Origin: a virus
Strand: one strand, 5' to 3'
Length of the DNA stretch: 40,874 nucleotides
IMG/VR virus record: IMGVR_UViG_3300036791_000907
Span: 1 to 40,874 of that record
Below, in pieces: positions 1-7,871 of the stretch. The notes beneath the pieces are model-generated. The model was not told the DNA's origin. It did no database searches and saw only the letters and a program-made list of their open reading frames with translations. The number at the start of each line of letters is the position of its first letter. Within the stretch, counting starts at the first letter, position 1. The position numbers were made by a program, and so were the translations under genes.

Positions 1-74
1 TAGATTGTGGAAAAAGTCAAGACACATCGTAGGTTGTATCTCCGCCGCTCGTGACTTTGGTGAAGCGAATCAAC

Positions 75-344
75 ATGCCTCGCCGCCCGATGAAATTCAA
101 CCTCCGGTACACAATGGCTTGGCGCATTGCGTGGTTCCTAATTCTGGTTGTTGCGATTACACTGGTGATGCTGGCGCTGTTCGGCAAGGTCGTGGCTCGT
201 TCACCGCACGAACCTAGTACCATGAAACCAGCCCGAACGGCGCCAGTAACTCAACGACGCGAATCAAGTAAATCGCTACGGCTCACCTCGGCGCTGTCGC
301 TCTGCGTCCAAGAACTTCTGTTCGCGCTTGGTGATGGCGTGTAA
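75..344 (+). CDS. Possible small single-span membrane protein (uncertain)
   Basis: This 89-residue frame has one strong hydrophobic segment near residues 20-40, followed by a polar basic tail, which would suit a small inner-membrane protein such as a holin. There is no convincing ribosome binding site before the ATG at 75; a GTG at 51 in the same frame is an alternative start. Its last 69 bases run antisense into the end of the minus-strand gene at 276-650, so the two would converge. The minus strand of the same stretch offers only an unconvincing 68-residue frame. It sits at the contig edge, so its upstream context is missing. It may be a chance open frame. Confidence 0.3.
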   Translation: MPRRPMKFNLRYTMAWRIAWFLILVVAITLVMLALFGKVVARSPHEPSTMKPARTAPVTQRRESSKSLRLTSALSLCVQELLFALGDGV

Positions 345-650
345 TGCCAAGCCGTAGGCCCGCCGTGCATTGGCTAACCCGCGCTGGAAATTGTCGGGAT
401 TCTTCGCGCCATCGGCAAGCCACACGCTCCACAGTTTGAGCAGTTGCGCGTGATACGACTCGTCGAGAGCTCGCCGGTCTAGCGCCAGCAAGGCGGCGTC
501 GAGCGGCTGATCCCCGTACAGATCAACCTCGGTTATCGCTTGCCCCGGCGCTTCCTCCCATCGTCCGCCCATGAAACTGAACAGTGCCATGGCGAGCAAG
601 ATCGCGAGCAAAATAGCGAATGTCAGGGCGATGCGATGCCCGAGCTTCAT
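276..650 (-). CDS. Small membrane-anchored protein, last gene of the fibre operon
   Basis: The 124-residue product begins with a positively charged start and a hydrophobic helix at about residues 7-28, followed by a charged, helix-prone soluble domain. This is the layout of a type II membrane anchor, with the C-terminal part expected in the periplasm. Size and layout would fit an inner-membrane spanin or another lysis accessory, but no family signature is visible and no outer-membrane partner is seen. The start codon lies two bases after the stop of the preceding fibre gene, so translation is probably coupled. The last 69 bases overlap a doubtful plus-strand frame. Confidence 0.7.
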   Translation of the reverse strand: MKLGHRIALTFAILLAILLAMALFSFMGGRWEEAPGQAITEVDLYGDQPLDAALLALDRRALDESYHAQLLKLWSVWLADGAKNPDNFQRGLANARRAYGLALHAITKREQKFLDAERQRRGEP

Positions 651-652
651 CG

Positions 653-1420
653 CTAAGGCAGTAGAAAGCCATCGATTGTGGGTAGCGTTGGAGTCAGAAC
701 GTGGAAAATGTTGTCATCACCATATGCCCACAGACGTACGTAATCGGTCGTTCCGTTCATGAAGCTTATCCCAGATGTCACCAAAAACGCGGCAACCGTG
801 GCGGCGACGTAGTCAGCAATCACGGTGACGTACATATTGGAGTTGTCTACCCAGGTTCCGTTGTCGTTCTTGAGTAGCGCGTGCCCGGTCTGAGTGATCG
901 AGGTCGGAAGATAGCTGCGCGTGAAGAATTGGTAAAATCCAGGCGTTTTCGGATTGAAGGTAAATGAGGAAGCGTCCCAGCCGTGCATGGGGTCGACGCT
1001 CGGGAGGACCGGAATTGGAACGTAGCTCCAAAAACCAGCACTAGAAAGAAGCGTGATGTCAGCGCTCGGGCTTATCGAAAACACCTCCGTTGTTGTCCCC
1101 GGAGTCACACCCGGGGGTGGCGTAGTTAGCCCACCGGAACCTCCGATGAAGACCCAAGCAGCCCCATCCCACATCTGCAGGATCGAACCGTTCCACCAAA
1201 AGTGACCTCGGATTGGATTCGGCGGTGGAGTTGTGCTGAACGAAACACCGCCATTAGCACCAGGCCACCAAGGCGGCTGGCCTACAGGCGGCGGGATGAA
1301 GGGCGGACAGCCAGGAGGAAAATCGGGACAGCAAGGTACCCAATTAGACCCATCCCACATCATTTGAGTAGACGGAGATGGCTGCATCGCGCCTGATGGC
1401 ATTGAGACTAACTGATTCAC
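653..1420 (-). CDS. Putative tail fibre or receptor-binding protein with C1q-like end
   Basis: This 255-residue protein has a proline-rich N-terminal half carrying two copies of a short aromatic motif (MWDGSNWVPC near residue 21 and MWDGAAWVFI near residue 83). The C-terminal half, from about residue 115, is beta-rich and contains PGFYQFFTRSYL, which resembles the strand pattern of the C1q/TNF-like jelly roll found at the tips of some phage fibres. It follows the 901-residue glycanase-like fibre protein and precedes a membrane protein in one leftward operon. The C1q-like assignment is inferred from pattern only. A role in host-surface binding fits the operon. Confidence 0.6.
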   Translation of the reverse strand: MNQLVSMPSGAMQPSPSTQMMWDGSNWVPCCPDFPPGCPPFIPPPVGQPPWWPGANGGVSFSTTPPPNPIRGHFWWNGSILQMWDGAAWVFIGGSGGLTTPPPGVTPGTTTEVFSISPSADITLLSSAGFWSYVPIPVLPSVDPMHGWDASSFTFNPKTPGFYQFFTRSYLPTSITQTGHALLKNDNGTWVDNSNMYVTVIADYVAATVAAFLVTSGISFMNGTTDYVRLWAYGDDNIFHVLTPTLPTIDGFLLP

Positions 1421-1436
1421 GACGCGCCTCCTTTAT

Positions 1437-4142
1437 CTAGGCACCATAGATAGCGATGTGATCGACCTGATGTGTCCACATATCACCGCCGCCTCCGCAC
1501 AGGATAACATAGTGCGCGCTGGGGTCATCAGCGACCGTGAATGCTCCTAGACGTTGCCCCGCCCCATCAGCTTTGAGCGTCAGATCATAAGGCATCACGC
1601 TGCCCGGTGTGCTGCTTTGATCCCAATACATCCCGTCCCTAAACATTACTATCAATCCATGCTGATTGGCGCTCACCGGCAACCACAGCGTTTGGTAAAG
1701 GTGAAAGGCATCGCCCGAAGCATTGCTCGGTCCAGAGGGCACAGTCTCATTCCAGAAACCGTTGAGGTCTTGCATCGTCGTATATGGATGATGTGCAGTG
1801 CCCGTGGAGGTATCAGCCCAACCTGTATTTTCGTAAAAATCAAGCTCAGAATACCAGCTCAAATGAATCTCTGCGCCGCTTGCAACGCCCGCGCCAGTGA
1901 CATTTTTGTTGAGTGTGATGGTCGTGCTAGTAAAAGAAGTGACGCGGGTGATGTCGGGAATTACACCGGCATCATCAAAAACCAGCATGCCCGGTTTCCT
2001 AAACGGCATCGTAACACTGGCGAAATGCAAAACATTGCTTCCGGCTGCAGTCGGCGCATTGGTAATGAGACCTCCGGTAGGCCCGAGGTTGTGCATGGCA
2101 TCAGGCGTATCTGGATTGAACCAATTCAGTTGTAAATAGCTTTTAACATCGACCGCCCAAAACACCGGCGGCCCCAGAGCTGGACTGCTTGGAACATTCG
2201 GCCACTTAGATTTGATCTCAGCCAGCATTGGTGGACGAAACAGATTTCCCTTGGCACTAGACAGCGAATATTGGCCGGTAGTGTCCGGGCTACCCGTGCC
2301 ATCCCAATAGAAACTTACGATTCCGATTTGGAGCAAACCCGCCGAGTCACCTGGGCCGACAAAACTCAGAACTGAGCCGGTTACCGAGAAATCACTCGCT
2401 GGCGTATGCGGGGGCGGATTAGGCGGGTTATATCCAGAATAGTTCATCGAGGACGGCCAATGATTTGCGATGTACCAGTTGAATCCTGGTGTCAAGCTAT
2501 ATGTAAGGTCGATTGTACCAAGAGAATCGAAGTCATCAAAGAATTGCAAGTTGTTTAGCTCGAACGCGCCCTGCGGCAATAATCGTGTCTGCCAAAGGTA
2601 TATCGTATCACCACCAGCCGCCGGAAATTCCGTATTCTCGGCAGTAAGACCAGAACCTGCATCAGTAGTGATGATACAAACAACGCCCTCCCCGGTAGCG
2701 GCGGACGATGATACATTGGAAAGAACTTGGAGTTTACAAAGGTACCATCCAGTAACTCCTGTTACTGGAGTTATAGTAGCTGGACCTGGCGTCCATTGCA
2801 CAAGCTCACCATCAATGGTACCACTGCCAAATGCTGCTGGTGCAATAGCTACCTGACCACCAACCAAATCAAAAATTGTGGTAACTCCAGCTTGTCTCGA
2901 ACGCAATCCGGTAGCAGCAATATTCGACAGTTCGAGTTTGAATCTCGAACGGGTTCCGGCCTTAGCATAGCATTGAAATTCATGTCTGATCGCGAATCCG
3001 CCCGTTATATGCGGTCTGTTCGCATAAGGACAACCAGCCACGACGAAATGCGGGCTCGCCTGGCCGGTATGCATGACGGAACTACCGCCGTCTGGTCTTA
3101 TCGGGGCATAGGGATCGTTCGCCCAAAGTTCAACTTGGCTAGCCGTCCATTCTTCATTCAGAGCTGCAAAGAATGAAACGTCTTGTGAAACTGTCGCAGC
3201 GGAATTGTATCCTTGCGCTAACCCAAACTGATAATTGCCCGCCGTTCTGGTGGTAACCGTAGCGCTGTGGCCCATCTGGACGGCCTGCATCGGCGATGTC
3301 GCCAATCTTTGGTAAACAGTGATGCCACTCGTCCCGATGACTAGCGCTATGATTTGAATGACGGTCGTATCCGGCCATGTTGCACTGACAAAAGCAACAT
3401 TGCCCCAGCCTGCGGTTGCTGTGCCAGCATACGGATACCAAAAAAGCAAACCACCGGCATCGGTGGCTAATATACCAAAAGCGGCATTGGGCGGAACTGG
3501 AACAGCTTCATGCAGTTGACGCACCATCAAAAAAGTACCGTGGGTCGTAGGAAAAATATCGACCCCGGCGACTGGCTCGACTCTCCAATCATTGGAGCCA
3601 TTTGGAAAATGCAAACTTGACCCGTCAACCGTTCCCCAGGTTGGACTACCGACCTGGGTAAGCATGGGGGTCGCCAATACGCCACCGGCAGTGTAGTAAC
3701 GAGGCGAGCCGGTTCCTTCCCAACACGGTACGCAGCAAACGCAATGATTCCAGAAATCGTTCCAGGTTGGGCTAAACCCTGTTAGTGCCCAAGGTGCTGG
3801 CTTGGCAGCATAAGCGGGAACCGTATCGTCATGCACCTCGACGATTGGATAGGCCGTCATCGTTCCGTCTGGCGCGGCAACGGGAGAACCAAAAGTCACG
3901 AAATCAGGACCAGTGTACGGACCTGTCCAAGGACCGGGGAAAGGTATTTGTGATGGATCACCAGGCTCCCACTGATTGATGAAATTCGCTGGTATCGCAG
4001 TCTGTGAAAACGAATTACCAACGGTATCCAAAACATTTGGCTTAAGCATATTGATTCTGTTGGCAACTAGGCCAAAGGCATTAAGTGGCGTTACTCCAGC
4101 CCCGAGCTGCCCGCCAACTTGCGTCGATGCAATCGGGATCAT
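1437..4142 (-). CDS. Large fibre or adsorption protein with GH16-like glycan hydrolase domain
   Basis: The 901-residue product starts with an ATG that overlaps the TGA of the upstream fibre gene (ATGA). The middle is beta-rich with jelly-roll-like segments. From about residue 615 to the end it looks like a family 16 glycoside hydrolase of the concanavalin A fold: ELDFYE at residues 766-771 matches the catalytic ExDxxE signature (E766 nucleophile, D768, E771 acid/base), and about 40 residues later an F-H-x-Y, W and F-x-D-G pattern follows, as in laminarinases and other beta-glucanases. The likely role is cutting capsular or exopolysaccharide during adsorption. The N-terminal part gives no clear family. 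The substrate cannot be read from sequence. Confidence 0.7.
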   Translation of the reverse strand: MIPIASTQVGGQLGAGVTPLNAFGLVANRINMLKPNVLDTVGNSFSQTAIPANFINQWEPGDPSQIPFPGPWTGPYTGPDFVTFGSPVAAPDGTMTAYPIVEVHDDTVPAYAAKPAPWALTGFSPTWNDFWNHCVCCVPCWEGTGSPRYYTAGGVLATPMLTQVGSPTWGTVDGSSLHFPNGSNDWRVEPVAGVDIFPTTHGTFLMVRQLHEAVPVPPNAAFGILATDAGGLLFWYPYAGTATAGWGNVAFVSATWPDTTVIQIIALVIGTSGITVYQRLATSPMQAVQMGHSATVTTRTAGNYQFGLAQGYNSAATVSQDVSFFAALNEEWTASQVELWANDPYAPIRPDGGSSVMHTGQASPHFVVAGCPYANRPHITGGFAIRHEFQCYAKAGTRSRFKLELSNIAATGLRSRQAGVTTIFDLVGGQVAIAPAAFGSGTIDGELVQWTPGPATITPVTGVTGWYLCKLQVLSNVSSSAATGEGVVCIITTDAGSGLTAENTEFPAAGGDTIYLWQTRLLPQGAFELNNLQFFDDFDSLGTIDLTYSLTPGFNWYIANHWPSSMNYSGYNPPNPPPHTPASDFSVTGSVLSFVGPGDSAGLLQIGIVSFYWDGTGSPDTTGQYSLSSAKGNLFRPPMLAEIKSKWPNVPSSPALGPPVFWAVDVKSYLQLNWFNPDTPDAMHNLGPTGGLITNAPTAAGSNVLHFASVTMPFRKPGMLVFDDAGVIPDITRVTSFTSTTITLNKNVTGAGVASGAEIHLSWYSELDFYENTGWADTSTGTAHHPYTTMQDLNGFWNETVPSGPSNASGDAFHLYQTLWLPVSANQHGLIVMFRDGMYWDQSSTPGSVMPYDLTLKADGAGQRLGAFTVADDPSAHYVILCGGGGDMWTHQVDHIAIYGA

Positions 4143-6046
4143 GCCTTATATTCCAATTCCTTAATTCGTTTTTCGAGAGCAGCAATCTTCAACAATAGGA
4201 TGCGATCATACATCACGCTATCCGGCCTGCCTTCACTGTCGAAGTTCACAAATGCCGGGTCGATATCCGCGACCTGTTCAGCGGCGTAACCTACATAGCG
4301 GATTTTTGGATCATCGCAAATGCCGAGCGAGCGATATTCGATTGGCTGTAACGCGATCAACGCATTCGCGCGTTCAAGCGGGACGTTTGTCACATCAGAT
4401 TTGTAACGGAGCGAAGAGGTTGAGCGCAGAAGGTTGTTGCCAGCGGCGTTATCGATGAAAGCATTCGCTGCGCTCGCTGTCGTTCCAATTCCGGGAAATG
4501 CGACGGCCTGGGCGGTGCTTAGATTCACCGCAGCCACCCCACCCGTCACAATGCTAATAGGCCGAGCAACCCCGCCGCCGCTACCTTTTTGCGTCCCTAA
4601 CGTAAACGTATTGATAGTAGTCGTCCAATCCAGGACAGCCGATTCTGAGTTTGTCGGACTCGTATAAGTGTTAAAGACACGGTATGTCTGCGGAATTGTC
4701 GTGTATCGCTGTTCGATGATGCCGGAAGTGTTGCCTACCCCAACTTGGGACAATCTTGATGTAGCGTCGGCGGCACCGCTCGCGTTTATCCAATAAATAT
4801 CGCCAACCGATCCGCCTCTTCTGAATCCGACACCATCAGAAATAAGCAGGGTTACGCCACCACCATCACCACCAAGAAATAGGTTCCCGCCGGGCGTGAT
4901 GTTGAGCCCTACGCTGGCAAATGCCGCACCATGGAGGGTAAAAATGCTCGTGCTGGAGCTGTTAGGAAGGGAGAGAGCGGAGTTCGTGCTGTCATATGTT
5001 ATAGCCGCGCCGCCAAACGCAGCGGAGTTGTTATATTGAAGCTGAGTATTTGAACCGCCCGGAGCACCGGCGCCGCCTGCGGGAGCGGCCCATGTCAAAT
5101 CGGCACGCAAGAAATTTGCCGTGCCACCGCCTGATGCCGGGACAACTCCCTGCAATGCACTGGTCGCTGGATTAAGAAATGCCGTCGCTTGCGCGGCATT
5201 GCGCTCTCCGACTACACCAGCATTGTTGTAGAGTTGATTGGCAGTGGTGCCGCCAGTAATCGTTGTGGTTCCGACCGTGATACCGCCACCAGCGGCTGGC
5301 GTGGCCCACGTCAAGTCGGAGCGCAAAAAGTTTACCGTGCCACCGCCCGAGGCAGGAACAAGACCTTTGAGAGCACTTGTGGCTAGATTGAGCGCAGCCG
5401 TGACTTGCGTCGGTGTTTGCTCACCGAAAACACCGGCAGTGTTGTAGAAGAAGTTTCCCGATGTGCCCCCGGCAACGGCCGTGCTGCCAACCGTTAAGCC
5501 ACCGCCGCTTGCTGCTGTCGCCACGCCACCGAGAATGAAATTGTTCGCTGTCGGCGCGACAATCGTTCCCATCGCGTATTGACCAGCGAGATGAGACAGG
5601 CCGGTATAGGAATGTACGGTCGTGCCCGATCCAGCGGCGATATTGACCTGCCCGGCGCCGAGTTGAATGAGCAGACAAGAAAACCCCGCAGTCAATCCGG
5701 TGGGACAGGTGAGCGTTATCGGCGAGGCATTGTTGAGAGTGACGATCTTGCCGTTGTCAGACTGAGCAAGCGTGTAAGTTGTTCCTGATTGCACATTGTA
5801 AAGTGTTGGATCGTTGACGAAGGCAGATACCTGTGGCGGCGTCATACCGCCGAAAGCACCAGCATTGTTGAATTGAATTTGTCCGCTCGCCCCGCCTGGT
5901 GTACCGCCGCCGCCGCCGGTCGGAGTGATATTGGCAATCGCGGCGGTCGTCGTGCGGACGGTGACCCCGCTTTGCACAATCGGGATCGGCTCAGTACCCG
6001 TCAGAGCACCACCGAGCGGAAGTGCATCAATAGTGATGTCGGGCAT
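4139..6046 (-). CDS. Tail fibre with C-terminal S74 intramolecular chaperone domain
   Basis: This 635-residue protein is glycine-, threonine- and alanine-rich with repeating beta-type segments. Two long units at about residues 180-330 share the pattern A-L-x-G-(L/V)-V-P-A-S-G-G-G-T, N-F-L-R-(S/A)-D-L-T-W. The last 90 residues match the endosialidase-type chaperone (Peptidase S74): S-S-L-R-Y-K stands where the autocleavage motif S-D-x-R-x-K is expected, followed by a G-Y-x-A-E-Q-V element and a terminal coiled coil. This domain trimerises the fibre and cuts itself off. Here the aspartate after the motif serine is a serine, so cleavage is plausible but not certain. A GAGGG ribosome site lies nine bases before the ATG. 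Confidence 0.85.
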   Translation of the reverse strand: MPDITIDALPLGGALTGTEPIPIVQSGVTVRTTTAAIANITPTGGGGGTPGGASGQIQFNNAGAFGGMTPPQVSAFVNDPTLYNVQSGTTYTLAQSDNGKIVTLNNASPITLTCPTGLTAGFSCLLIQLGAGQVNIAAGSGTTVHSYTGLSHLAGQYAMGTIVAPTANNFILGGVATAASGGGLTVGSTAVAGGTSGNFFYNTAGVFGEQTPTQVTAALNLATSALKGLVPASGGGTVNFLRSDLTWATPAAGGGITVGTTTITGGTTANQLYNNAGVVGERNAAQATAFLNPATSALQGVVPASGGGTANFLRADLTWAAPAGGAGAPGGSNTQLQYNNSAAFGGAAITYDSTNSALSLPNSSSTSIFTLHGAAFASVGLNITPGGNLFLGGDGGGVTLLISDGVGFRRGGSVGDIYWINASGAADATSRLSQVGVGNTSGIIEQRYTTIPQTYRVFNTYTSPTNSESAVLDWTTTINTFTLGTQKGSGGGVARPISIVTGGVAAVNLSTAQAVAFPGIGTTASAANAFIDNAAGNNLLRSTSSLRYKSDVTNVPLERANALIALQPIEYRSLGICDDPKIRYVGYAAEQVADIDPAFVNFDSEGRPDSVMYDRILLLKIAALEKRIKELEYKA

Positions 6047-6060
6047 CGTCGTTGTCCCTC

Positions 6061-6939
6061 TTAAGTGACGATATTATCGCCAGCATCTGTGATCAAAGGA
6101 ACGCCGTCGTCCGTCGTCAAATTCGAGCGCAGAACTGAGGATTCACTTCCACCCGCGAGAGCATACCATCCGGTCAGATCATCCAGCGGACGCAGCGAGA
6201 TCGATTGGTAGTTGGTGTTCAGCGACAATCCTCCGGGGAGGAGATCAATTTTCTGAGCAAAGTTAGGAATGATGTTGATCGGAAAAGTGCCAGCATTTCC
6301 TCCGAGGTCTTTGATCACCAGCTCGATCTTGTTGGGAAACTGGCACTGAATCCAGCTCAAGACTTCCGGCAAGTTGATGGTGACGAGGCCGCCTATGTTG
6401 ACCAGGATAACCGCATCCATCGGGGTTGCGTTGTAGGGTCCGGCCATCACCACCATCGTCTGCTTCGGCCGCAGGAAGCTCTGAGTCCAAAACCAAAGAA
6501 CACTCTGAACCCAAGCGGCAGTAGCGATGGTGTCGTCGTTGAGCTGCGGATTCGCTGAGATCGGCGCGGTGCAGCGCCCGAACAGATGTGCGTTGTTCTG
6601 CGGCGCGCCGCCGCCGAGCAAGATGTCATTCTCGGTCAGGAAAATATCGCCGTTTCGGTGCATGAAGGTGCGAACAACGCTTGTTTGCAGCAAGCTTCTG
6701 ATGAAAGCCTCTGTCGCGACCGGCTCACCCTGGATGTCCATGGTGCTGGCGCTGATTTCCGGCACGACAATCTGTTGCAAAATAGAAGTCAGAAGATCGG
6801 CGGCAGAAGCGTTGCGATAGGCCCCGGCTGCTTGATGGGTCGGGTCGCTTTCCTGCAACAGGACGAGATCGGTGGTGCCGACCACCATTTTGTTGAGGTA
6901 TTGAGCAATCTGTCGGACGTTGATGACGAAATCGTCCAT
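6061..6939 (-). CDS. Virion-associated fibre or adsorption protein
   Basis: The 292-residue product has a helical N-terminus and a beta-rich C-terminal half (about residues 170-270) with the strand pattern seen in phage fibre-tip or appendage modules, ending in G-W-Y-A-L-A-G-G. The extreme C-terminus (LITDAGDNIVT) resembles the end of the 131-residue protein encoded at 7278-7673 (LMTNAGETLVTQTG), suggesting a shared terminal module. It sits in the leftward fibre operon between a 105-residue protein and the S74 fibre, so it may be an adaptor that attaches the fibre. No specific family is recognised. Confidence 0.6.
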   Translation of the reverse strand: MDDFVINVRQIAQYLNKMVVGTTDLVLLQESDPTHQAAGAYRNASAADLLTSILQQIVVPEISASTMDIQGEPVATEAFIRSLLQTSVVRTFMHRNGDIFLTENDILLGGGAPQNNAHLFGRCTAPISANPQLNDDTIATAAWVQSVLWFWTQSFLRPKQTMVVMAGPYNATPMDAVILVNIGGLVTINLPEVLSWIQCQFPNKIELVIKDLGGNAGTFPINIIPNFAQKIDLLPGGLSLNTNYQSISLRPLDDLTGWYALAGGSESSVLRSNLTTDDGVPLITDAGDNIVT

Positions 6940-6946
6940 GTGCGCC

Positions 6947-7264
6947 TCAACTCGTTTGCGCGCACAGAATCAGGGTCGTGCGCGGCCACACATTGGCATC
7001 GGTGTCACGGGCTAACCAGCGAAGCTGATAGTCGGTGCCCTCGACACCGCCTCCGAGCTGAGCGTACAGCACTCGCCCCCTCACCGTCACCGGGCTTACG
7101 ATCCAATCGGCATCGGCTCGCACCGGCACGGCTGTATTTGTCCAAATCTCCAGTGCGGCTGAGTCAATGCCTATGCCAGGCGGGATGACGAACGAATAAT
7201 CCAGTCCGAAGCTGCACGTCTCGCCCGGTGGATGCTCCGGGGTGTAGCGGCGTGTAACCGGCAT
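6947..7264 (-). CDS. Hypothetical small beta-rich virion protein
   Basis: This 105-residue protein has alternating hydrophobic strands and conserved-looking motifs such as LDYSFVIPPG and GTDYQLRWLA, typical of an immunoglobulin-like or other small beta-sandwich virion module. I do not recognise the family. It lies between two fibre-operon genes with short gaps (7 and 13 bases), so it is probably co-translated and part of the adsorption apparatus. No signal peptide or membrane segment is visible. Confidence 0.6.
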   Translation of the reverse strand: MPVTRRYTPEHPPGETCSFGLDYSFVIPPGIGIDSAALEIWTNTAVPVRADADWIVSPVTVRGRVLYAQLGGGVEGTDYQLRWLARDTDANVWPRTTLILCAQTS

Positions 7265-7277
7265 GTGCGGTTGCCTC

Positions 7278-7673
7278 TCAGATTATGATTCTAGCCCCGG
7301 TTTGGGTCACCAAAGTTTCTCCCGCGTTCGTCATCAGGGCGGGCTCGACCGGCGGCGTCCAGTAGTCTGCGCGCCCAACATGAGCATCAGCGGTGGGCGT
7401 AGCGTACAGCATGCGCGAGACCCACACCGCGACATCGCCGCCGATGACGTTGTTGTCCGGGTCACCGACGAGCGCACCACCGCCTGCTGTCGCGGCAAGC
7501 CTGCCGATCTGCATCGGGCCTTGCTTGTTGAGCGGAAGCGCAAACAGCACGCGCGCTCGGCCAATCGCGCCCGACACACCGACTTGCGCCCCGGCTGGAT
7601 CGACCAGGGCCGGTCGCTGCGGCTGACCGACGATGAGTTCCGGTCGCTGCGAGAGCGGGCGCAGTTGTGCCAT
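7278..7673 (-). CDS. Hypothetical protein, first gene of the fibre operon
   Basis: The 131-residue product is alanine-, glycine- and proline-rich and ends with MTNAGETLVTQTGARIII, similar to the tail of the 292-residue protein at 6061-6939. It is the first gene of the leftward fibre operon, divergent from the primase-helicase gene; the 198 bases between them must contain the promoters. The ribosome site is weak (GCGGGAA about seven bases before the ATG). A minor virion or adaptor role is inferred from position only. Confidence 0.55.
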   Translation of the reverse strand: MAQLRPLSQRPELIVGQPQRPALVDPAGAQVGVSGAIGRARVLFALPLNKQGPMQIGRLAATAGGGALVGDPDNNVIGGDVAVWVSRMLYATPTADAHVGRADYWTPPVEPALMTNAGETLVTQTGARIII

Positions 7674-7871
7674 GTACGTTCCCGCTAAATTTGCGGAATC
7701 GACCCTACCAGACTAGCGACGGTTTGATGACAGGAATAGGATGAGGGCGGTCGTTACTAGCGACCGCCCTCAGAAACAGCGCGAACCCAGGAAGGCACCC
7801 AGGCCATGTCGAATTTACCCGCAACTCCCCGCTCGCACAATACGAAAAACGGCCAATGAGGGGAGACAACC
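7674..7871. promoter_or_regulatory. Divergent intergenic region with a strong hairpin
   Basis: This 198-bp gap separates the leftward fibre operon from the rightward replication operon and should hold promoters for both, although no convincing -35/-10 pair is visible. Its clearest element is a perfect 12-bp stem with a 7-base loop at 7742-7753 / 7761-7772. There is no T-run on either side, so it is not a standard terminator. It would lie in the 5' leader of the primase-helicase mRNA. Confidence 0.5.

Noticed and set aside
17-223. A 68-codon minus-strand frame at the contig start
   Set aside because: No ribosome site, unconvincing composition, and it opposes a somewhat better plus-strand membrane-protein frame.
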